This document shows, one piece after another, positions 57,491 through 64,000 of a stretch of 64,000 nt of DNA. Source of the DNA: Annona cherimola (lineage: Eukaryota > Streptophyta > Magnoliopsida > Magnoliales > Annonaceae); contig CM059974.1 in NCBI GenBank assembly GCA_030490835.1, forward strand, positions 813,501 through 877,500, in the 5' to 3' direction. The position numbers and the translations under genes are program-made. The notes beneath the pieces are model-generated. The model had not been told where the DNA came from. It made no database searches and saw only the letters and a list, made by a program, of their open reading frames with translations. Within the stretch, counting starts at the first letter, position 1. Each line of letters starts with the position of its first letter.

Positions 57491-58973
57491 TCAAAATGGG
57501 TTAGATCCCTGCCAATTTATTTCGTAGGCAATGCAGAAGATATGTGAATAATGCAAATGAGTGGGATTCTCTTTTGCCATTCAGAATACTTAATTTTTTT
57601 TTGTTGTTTATTTACTGTAATGAAAAGCATGTAGTGGCGGGTGAATCAAATTACTGATTTTTGCAGCTAGGAAGATGATAGATTGGAGATTAGGAGACAG
57701 GAATGCAATAGAGCGTAATAGGTTTTATCAAAATTCAACAAGTCAAAATAGCAGAAAATAACCTTTTTGTGGAGTAGCATACAAGTAGACTCGAATTTTT
57801 CTGAAATGCAAAAGGTGGTCCTAAGACAAATTGAAAGGCATTTTTCTTCCAGCGCGCATGCGTCATGTTTTGCAATTATTTAAAACTTGCAAGGTTTATT
57901 TTTATAAAACGTAAAACATAAGTGCTAAAAATTCAATAATGCTTGCTTACAAAGTTTATTTCCAAAATCCCGAAATAAAGTTTAATGAAATTTGATCAAA
58001 TTTAAAATTATATATATATAAATGTAAATTCTTTAGTTATTTTTTCCAGCTAAGTCTTTCTCTCGTTATTTAATTTTTCATTTTTCTATTGTTGCTCATA
58101 ATTTCATTTTTTCGTTATTGCTTTATTTTTATTTCTCCTATGTTAATTGTTAACAATGCTCTTTCACTTTTCTCTGCGAGATCATTATTTGCCAAAGTCT
58201 AGGCCTCTAAGTCGTTTGTAGTACAACTCATTAACAATTATTAAATGAGTTATAAATGGGTTAAGGTTAAGATTTTTTTAATTCGTTAATAGACAGGTTA
58301 GAGTCGATATATTTTAAATTGTTTAGAATTATGATTAGGCTCTAATTCTTCTGACCTAATCCATTAACACTCCTAATGAAAGGTAAATTACCCTGAAAAA
58401 TTAATAAAATTGGCTTATCAAATTCTATCTAATTCAGCTAAATTAAATCAATTAGCAAATTAAATCCAGCATCAATATCTGTCTGATTAGGCTAAACATA
58501 TTAATAATATTTCTTAATTAGGATGTGTTTAACTTGGTGTACAAGAAGATCAGAGCTGTAAAAGGTAACGATGCGATCAGTACAGGAAAAAATAAAATTA
58601 ATGACTGAATATCATATAAATTAACATATACATCATTACTACCATGAAAAATATATATGAAATCATCAGCGAAAATAGATCGAGTGAACGAGAGAAAATA
58701 AATTTTATTATAAAAATATTGCTAAATTATTAACCTTACTTAGATGGAGCGTAACAGGAGAAATTTTGAATTAATTAATTAAGAACAGATTAATATGGTA
58801 AGCAAGATGTTTGCTGTTCTCTCAATCCAATATATATATATAATGGAAACTTCATCAAAAAATATACATAATGGAAAAGGTTGGAGGTAGATGTCTTTTG
58901 TCGAGTAAAAATATAATTAATATATCAAAAGATTTGTTTATGTTGTTGTAAGAAACAATACAGAATTCTAATC

Positions 58974-59004
<31 letters not shown>

Positions 59005-59224
59005 GAAAGAATACAGAATTGAGAAATGTTTACGTGTTGGATGCTTATGGACCAATCACAACATTCAGTACTCGTTAAAGTTGTATTTTTTATTTGATGA
59101 ATTTTCACGAGAAAGATCCCAGTATACGACAAAACAAAACAAGAACAGACGCGCTTTCCTGCATGCCAGTCTAGCCGGCCATGCGTTTCATGTGAGAGCC
59201 GAAAGCTAAATGGATGAACTTAGC
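57491..59224. other. AT-rich spacer, no gene recognised
   Basis: Only simple repeats (ta runs near 58010 and 58835) and a T20-A10 block at 58977-59003, which is flanked by aatacagaatt on both sides. The last 100 bases look like promoter of the terpene synthase relic. Confidence 0.4.
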
Positions 59225-59232
59225 TATAAATA
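59225..59232 (+). promoter_or_regulatory. TATA box of the terpene synthase relic
   Basis: TATAAATA, 74 bases upstream of the ATG at 59306: a textbook distance for a short plant leader. Confidence 0.6.
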
Positions 59233-59305
59233 CGGGATCTGAATATCTGATAATGCAATTGTAATTCACCAGCAGCAGAACGATCGAGCCTAGTGTAGAA
59301 TATAT

Positions 59306-61851
59306 ATGGTAGAAATGGCCGTTCGTCTCGTCTCTTTTTGCCCACCTTGCTTTCGTTCCCGCTTACAACATAACCTCGAGAGGCCACCCTGCAAAAGTAG
59401 CCTTATCAATAATGAGCAGTTGGACAGGTGGATTAGATGTTCTGTGGAAACTGAAATGGCAGAGCCATCTATCATACGTCGAGATGCAAATTACCAGTCA
59501 CCTACCTCTCTTGGATTTCAACGTCCTGAAATCACTGAAAAGCACTTACGCGGTAACGCATGCAATCGATCGATACTGTATATATCCACCTGTTATATAC
59601 ATTTAACTAGTCTTGGAATTAAGCGTGCATGCTAGCCCAGTATAACATGATTGACCAGCTAATGTATATATACATGGGTGTAACCATGCATGCATGCATG
59701 CATTTCCGTTGTCAGTATTCAACATATATAAATAGTTCATAATTAATTGAACCCTGGATCGATCATGAGTAGTTGCTTTTTTTGCTGATGCGCATGCAGA
59801 GCGATGCCTACCTTAGACGGATCGACAGGATGGTAGAAGAGGCAAGGGGTTTACTCACGGAAACTACACAACCCATTCCTAAACTCGAGTTAATTGGTTC
59901 TCTCTAACGCTTAACATTGGATTATCAATACTACAATGAAGTCAGGCAAGCTCCGGAAGAGTTGCAGAAATTAAGCATTCGGGTTAGAGAAACATCTAAG
60001 TGCCACGTCTCTTTTTTCAGGCTTCTCAGACAATATCGACTTGAGGTGTCAACAGGTACGTGTAAATTATTGTTGATAATCATTACACATTCTTTATTAT
60101 AAAATTTCCGCACTCTGATTAGGTTGTAGTTGCTACAGATGTGTTCAATAGTTTCTTGGACGAGACAGGAAGCTTCAAATCATGCCTTTGCCAAGACACA
60201 AGAGGATTGCTAAGTTTGTATGAAGCGTCACGCCTTATACTACCAAACATCTCAAACGAGTGGTAGCGCAGGGACAAATACTGGATCCTCCTCCCCTTTC
60301 CAAACAAATATAGCGTGCATTGGAGCTTCCTATGCATTATATGGACCCAAGGGTTGAAGCTAGGTGGTATGTTGAATAGGTTTATGAGAAAGAAGAGCAC
60401 ATGATCATAACAAGGTATATACATATGATCATGAAGCATGCGTGAATTAATCCTACTATAATTCAACCCCATTGAATAGCCGCCTCTCTTTCTCTCTTTT
60501 CCTCTCATGGATGCAAGTGCATTCAATATTTTATAGGTGGTGGAAGGATGTGGGAACTATGGATAAAATGCCTTCATGAGAGATCGCATAATGGAACGTT
60601 TCTTGTTTGCACTTGGGGTGTCATTTGAACCGCAATACCAATATTGTCGGGATGAGGTTACCATGGTTAATCAACTTATAACTATGGTTGATTATATATA
60701 TGATGTTTTTTGTTCAATGGAAGAATTGAAGCTCTTCACTGATGCAATGCGAAGGTATGTATGTTTAACAAGGGCTGACTTTGTTTTGCCTGGTCGTCAA
60801 CTTGACTCAAAAAAAAAAAATACTTTTTTGGCAACTTCTATTAGCAATGAGAAGATCTTTATTAATATAAAAATGCATATAAAAGAAAAAAAAATTCCTT
60901 TACTTACAATAATGTTACAACAAATCAAAATATGGTTGCATAAATACAAAAAGTATGAATTATTAGTAATCACTTTTTTCTTAATAGTTGCCCCATGACA
61001 AATGCCAAATATTATTAGCAACTCAATTTCCTTTAATAATTAAATTTTAACTTTTTGAAAGAAAATTTTAGTTAACAATATTAGTTGGACGCTTGTATAT
61101 ATCGGTCGAACTGCTGCAGGAATTTCAAGTGGGTGAGGATTTAATATTGATTCTCCATGTCGCACATGCGCCTCGACCAAAAATCAGAAGGATTTTATTT
61201 GTTGTGCTTGTATACTGTTTTTCAGGTGGGACACGGATGCAATTCAAAATCTTCCTGACTATATGAAAGCATGCTAAATGGTTCTTTTCAACCGTATTAA
61301 TGTGTTCTCCTATGATACATTGAAAGAGCAAGGGGTGGATGTAATTCCCTGCCTCCGAAAACTGGTATTATTAATTAATTCTTCCTTATAAATATTTCAA
61401 TTGTGCAATTGTTTTTTGTTACAATTTTTATGCTTGGCGGGGCTTATGTTGGGCTTGAGCTGGATATCCCCACCTGATTTCCATGTATTAATTAACCTGA
61501 AGTGCAAATTAATTAAGATGGCCTCATATATACGAGTCTCTCTCTTTTTGTATGCGTGTACTACTCAGTCTTGACCGTGCTGAACTCTTGTTTGATTAGT
61601 GGGTGGATTTATGTGAAACATAATTTTAGTGTAGGCAAAATGGTATCACACCGGCTATATCCCAAACCTTGGAAGAGTACCTGAAAAATGCATACATCTC
61701 AGTCTCAGGCACAGTTGTGCTAGCCCATGGATACTTCTCTATGGGACTAAAAGTAACAGCGTAAGTGTTAGAAGCTCTGGAGAACTACCACGACATTGTG
61801 CTTGGGGGCGCCAAGCTTCTTCGACTATGTGACGATTAGGGAACTTCAACG
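59306..61851 (+). pseudogene. TPS: Terpene synthase pseudogene, TPS-b (monoterpene synthase) type
   Basis: Remains of six exons in the usual TPS order: 59306-59552, 59800-60055, 60139 to about 60420, 60537-60754, 61226-61364, 61600-61851. The last exon of the family is missing. Exon 1 looks like a plastid transit peptide followed by IIRRDANYQSP, a form of the RRx8W region, then a frameshift into LKSLKSTYA. Exon 2: AYLRRIDRMVEEARGLL, with a TAA stop after KLELIGSL where the family has Gln-Arg-Leu; later FRLLRQYRLEVS. Exon 3: [14 protein letters not shown], then stops. Exon 4: FEPQYQYC and VDYIYDVF, so the metal-binding DDxxD has become DYxxD. Exon 5: RWDTDAIQNLPDYM with a TAA soon after. Exon 6: AKWYHTGYIPN, frameshift, EEYLKNAYISVSGTVVLAHG, then stops before and after RLCDD. 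The product would have been a plastid mono-terpene cyclase; the gene cannot make it now. Splice sites and the TATA box are largely kept, so it died fairly recently. Confidence 0.93.
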
Positions 61852-61949
61852 GTATATATATACATTAAAATCACTCCGACGATCCGTCCAAGGAAAATAA
61901 CAAATTAAAACCACCCAACCCCAGTTCGACCGAGCAGGTCAAGGGGAGA

Positions 61950-63196
61950 CTATGAGTGCATTGCTTCATTGAATGCAACTGCCAGGTTTCCCATTCTCAT
62001 AGCTAATCCCCCAATCATTTCTCCCCTGCAACTGCAATTCTTTTTCCTCTTTTCTATTGTAAAACCCACCGCCCTCGTCTTCTTCGTCCCTCCATCCTCC
62101 TCCTCCTCTTCCTCTGCTTTCCTCAGCCAACCCACGCTCTGCTTCTTCTTCTTCGCCGCATTCACTGTTCTTTTGTAAGCTCCAAACCACTTGCCCATCA
62201 TGTACCCATTTCGGCGCCACGGCGGCACAGGCATTTCCCGGCGCGTCATCGACTCCTTCACCGCCCTGCACGTCAGCCGCACCAATTGTTTCAGATCGTC
62301 CGAACTCCCCACAAAGATGAGCGGAAACAACCCCAGCAGCGCCGCGTAATGCGGCGTCGGCCTCGCAATGACAAACTCCGCCGCCAGCTCCACTTCCACG
62401 ACGTATCGCCGCTCCCCTCCTTCGCCATCCACCACCACCACATCGATGTACTCGTACTCCCCCTTCGGGAATCTCCTCGTTTTCTCCCACCGTGATTTGC
62501 ACAGCCCTGCACGCGTCCCAAATTATTTTCTATTAATTTATCAAATAACTCAAACGTATGAAGGGGAGTATTATTATATGATCATTATTATAATTCGATT
62601 CACAACGTCTCCATTTGGAACCAACTCATCATAATGTTAAGCATTATTTACTTTCCAAAAATCATTCTAATCAGAATCTTGGATAAGCTATACTTTCTTT
62701 AAATACGTATAATCATGTAAAATTATATTTAAAAAATCCTTTAGATGAGGAAGAAGAGTACTCTCTCTCTCTCACCTGCATCTAGACCTCGCTCCCTCAG
62801 CAAACCCATCAGCTTCCTCTTGAACCCAACAGCGGAGGCCGCCATTCCCAAGCTCAGAACGGCAGCTTCGGTTTCCGCCCGTATCCGCCGCCTGTCTCCG
62901 TCGTCGTCGTCTGCTGCCAGAAAACTTTCCAGAGTCTCCTGCACATCGTCGGGATCGTAGCGACCAGAGCACGATTTCTCAGATCCAAACATCTCCTCCT
63001 CTTCCTCGTCTCTCTTTTCCCCTCCGTCGTCTTCTTCGATGCCGCCCTGGCGCTCGAAGAACGAGTCAACCAGATCAGCGAGCTCTAGGGAGTTCTCCGG
63101 CGAGTGCTCGCTGCCGCTGCTCTGACAGAGGCGCGCACGGGCCCCCTCGTCCAACGGCGCCGTCGCTCGCTTGAAACGCATCGGAATTCCATCCAT
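61950..63196 (-). CDS. DUF506 (PDDEXK-like) family protein
   Basis: Two minus-strand exons, 63196-62776 and 62506-61950, joined in a Gly codon (donor gtgaga, acceptor gtgcag), 325 residues. The first exon has the start MDGIPMRFKRA, a LADLVDSFFERQ block, a long acidic stretch, then DPDDVQETLESFLAA and VGFKRKLMGLLRERGLDAG. The second has LCKSRWEKTRRFPKGEYEYI, DVVVVDGEGGERRYVVEVEL, EFVIARPTPHYAALLGLFP and FVG, the order and motifs of plant DUF506. The family is distantly like PDDEXK nucleases, but no catalytic set is proven; some Arabidopsis members (RXR) are calcium/ROP-linked repressors of root-hair growth under phosphate starvation. The C terminus carries a Glu run and ends near AVAFNEAMHS. 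The 3' end lies only about 100 bases from the terpene synthase relic, tail to tail. Confidence 0.93.
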
Positions 63197-63315
63197 GAGG
63201 TCGTCGCCGTTGATTAATTCTTCTTCCTCTTCCTCTTCTTACTGTTTTTTTTTTTTTTTTTTTCTGAAAAGATCTTTTTCTTTTTCTGGAATTTGTGTTG
63301 CTTTTCTTGATCTGG

Positions 63316-63323
63316 TATTTATA
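63316..63323 (-). promoter_or_regulatory. TATA box of the DUF506 gene
   Basis: TATAAATA on the minus strand, about 120 bases upstream of the start codon, giving a leader of about 90 bases that includes a pyrimidine-type run (plus strand ttctttttcttttt-like at 63245-63290). Confidence 0.6.
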
Positions 63324-64000
63324 GGGGAAGGGTCCGAAGGGATATGGATGAGAGATGCTTCATCACGTCATCGTCGCTGCGAATGACGTGTACATAAAAC
63401 AAAATGATAGCCATCTCGGCAAGACTGACGGAGACCCGAAACGGACGTACTCAACTGCTCATCGACTCACTTCTATTTTTCCGTGTTTTGAATCTTTTGA
63501 TAACCATCACTTCCCCATCCATCCACCTGGTATTAACATTTTAATAAGGATTTTTTAAGTTATTTTGATCATTCCTTTTATGTTTTCTTATTTTTTTTCT
63601 CTGATATTCCACCTCTACTTGTACTCTTATTTTTAAAATTTTGTCATCTTAATCAATGTAGAGAGTGTTACTTATGAGATTTTATGCTGCTGTTTAGATA
63701 TATTTACTTTCGTATTATCATTTTTGTTTATCTTCTATTTTCCTTATTTTCTTTTATTTTTCAAAAACTGTACTTTATCATTATATTAGTTTCATTTACC
63801 TCTCGAAAATATACATAATAATTAAATAGTAGTAAATAACAAATGTCACATTCGATGAAGAAAGATAAATTCCGGCCTATTTTGGTTTTCAACTTTTCGT
63901 CAAAGAGGACTACGTTGCTGAAGCCATTTTCGCCGTCATTACGGCTGCCGTTAAGCATTTTTTGGCTGATCCGATGTGCATGTCCGGAATGAGGGTGAGA
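63324..64000. other. 5' flank of the DUF506 gene to the window edge
   Basis: Upstream DNA, AT-rich from 63530. The last 120 bases are less AT-rich and a minus-strand frame (63958-63761) enters from near the edge, but I recognise no product. Confidence 0.35.

Noticed and set aside
58977..59015. T20-A10 hairpin flanked by aatacagaatt as a new element
   Set aside because: Too short and of too low complexity to tell from slippage within a duplicated stretch.
1..64000. CRISPR arrays, operons, bacterial elements, rRNA genes or organelle insertions
   Set aside because: Looked for and not seen; the tandem repeats present are not regularly spaced direct repeats with unique spacers.

Overview
This is a stretch of nuclear DNA from a flowering plant. 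The genes carry many GT-AG introns and encode plant-specific proteins: protochlorophyllide oxidoreductase, a MYB-CC (PHR1-like) regulator, a thylakoid rubredoxin/PDZ protein, a terpene synthase relic and a DUF506 protein. The DNA between them is AT-rich and packed with short non-autonomous transposons. I cannot name the species. The coding base use and gene structures do not look like a grass; the lineage within the angiosperms stays open.

Layout from left to right. 1-2598 (+): the last three exons of a pfkB sugar kinase. 2.6-12.2 kb: no intact gene; SINEs, foldback elements, a Copia-like LTR remnant, a LINE RNase H relic, MITEs and a field of 10-11 bp repeats. 12262-14265 (-): ENH1-like rubredoxin + PDZ protein, six exons. 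16704-19068 (+): protochlorophyllide oxidoreductase (POR), five exons, with a Tourist-like MITE about 350 bp upstream. 19.5-21.6 kb: MITE cluster and an hAT-like element. 21847-26176 (-): MYB-CC transcription factor, six exons, with a GC-rich upstream block carrying three P1BS-type sites and two G-boxes. 27.2-34 kb: repeats only. 34196-35598 (+): small two-exon protein resembling mitochondrial ribosomal protein mS26. 37.8-40 kb: SINE and foldback elements. 40272-48403 (-): CDP-diacylglycerol synthase, eleven exons over 8 kb. 49.6-50.1 kb: LINE reverse-transcriptase relic. 51075-56262 (+): plastid-type phosphoribosylglycinamide formyltransferase, five exons. 56.6-57.5 kb: hAT-like element with a second element nested in it. 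59306-61851 (+): class TPS-b terpene synthase pseudogene with several stops and frameshifts. 61950-63196 (-): DUF506 protein, two exons.

The genes are ordinary, unlinked plant housekeeping and regulatory genes; there is no operon or gene cluster. POR, ENH1 and the GAR transformylase are likely plastid proteins, but that is no evidence of a functional cluster. The most informative unusual signals are: three GAATATTC (P1BS) sites within 162 bp upstream of a PHR1-type gene; a family of palindromic foldback elements with a shared core but different ends; a nested transposon insertion dated by a paralogous empty site in the same window; a degenerate extra copy of a kinase exon in its own intron; and a GC-AG intron in ENH1. 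I found no clear candidate for a wholly new biological system.

Exon borders were set by hand from reading phase, splice consensus and family conservation. All listed multi-exon genes keep one open frame across every junction, except the terpene synthase relic.
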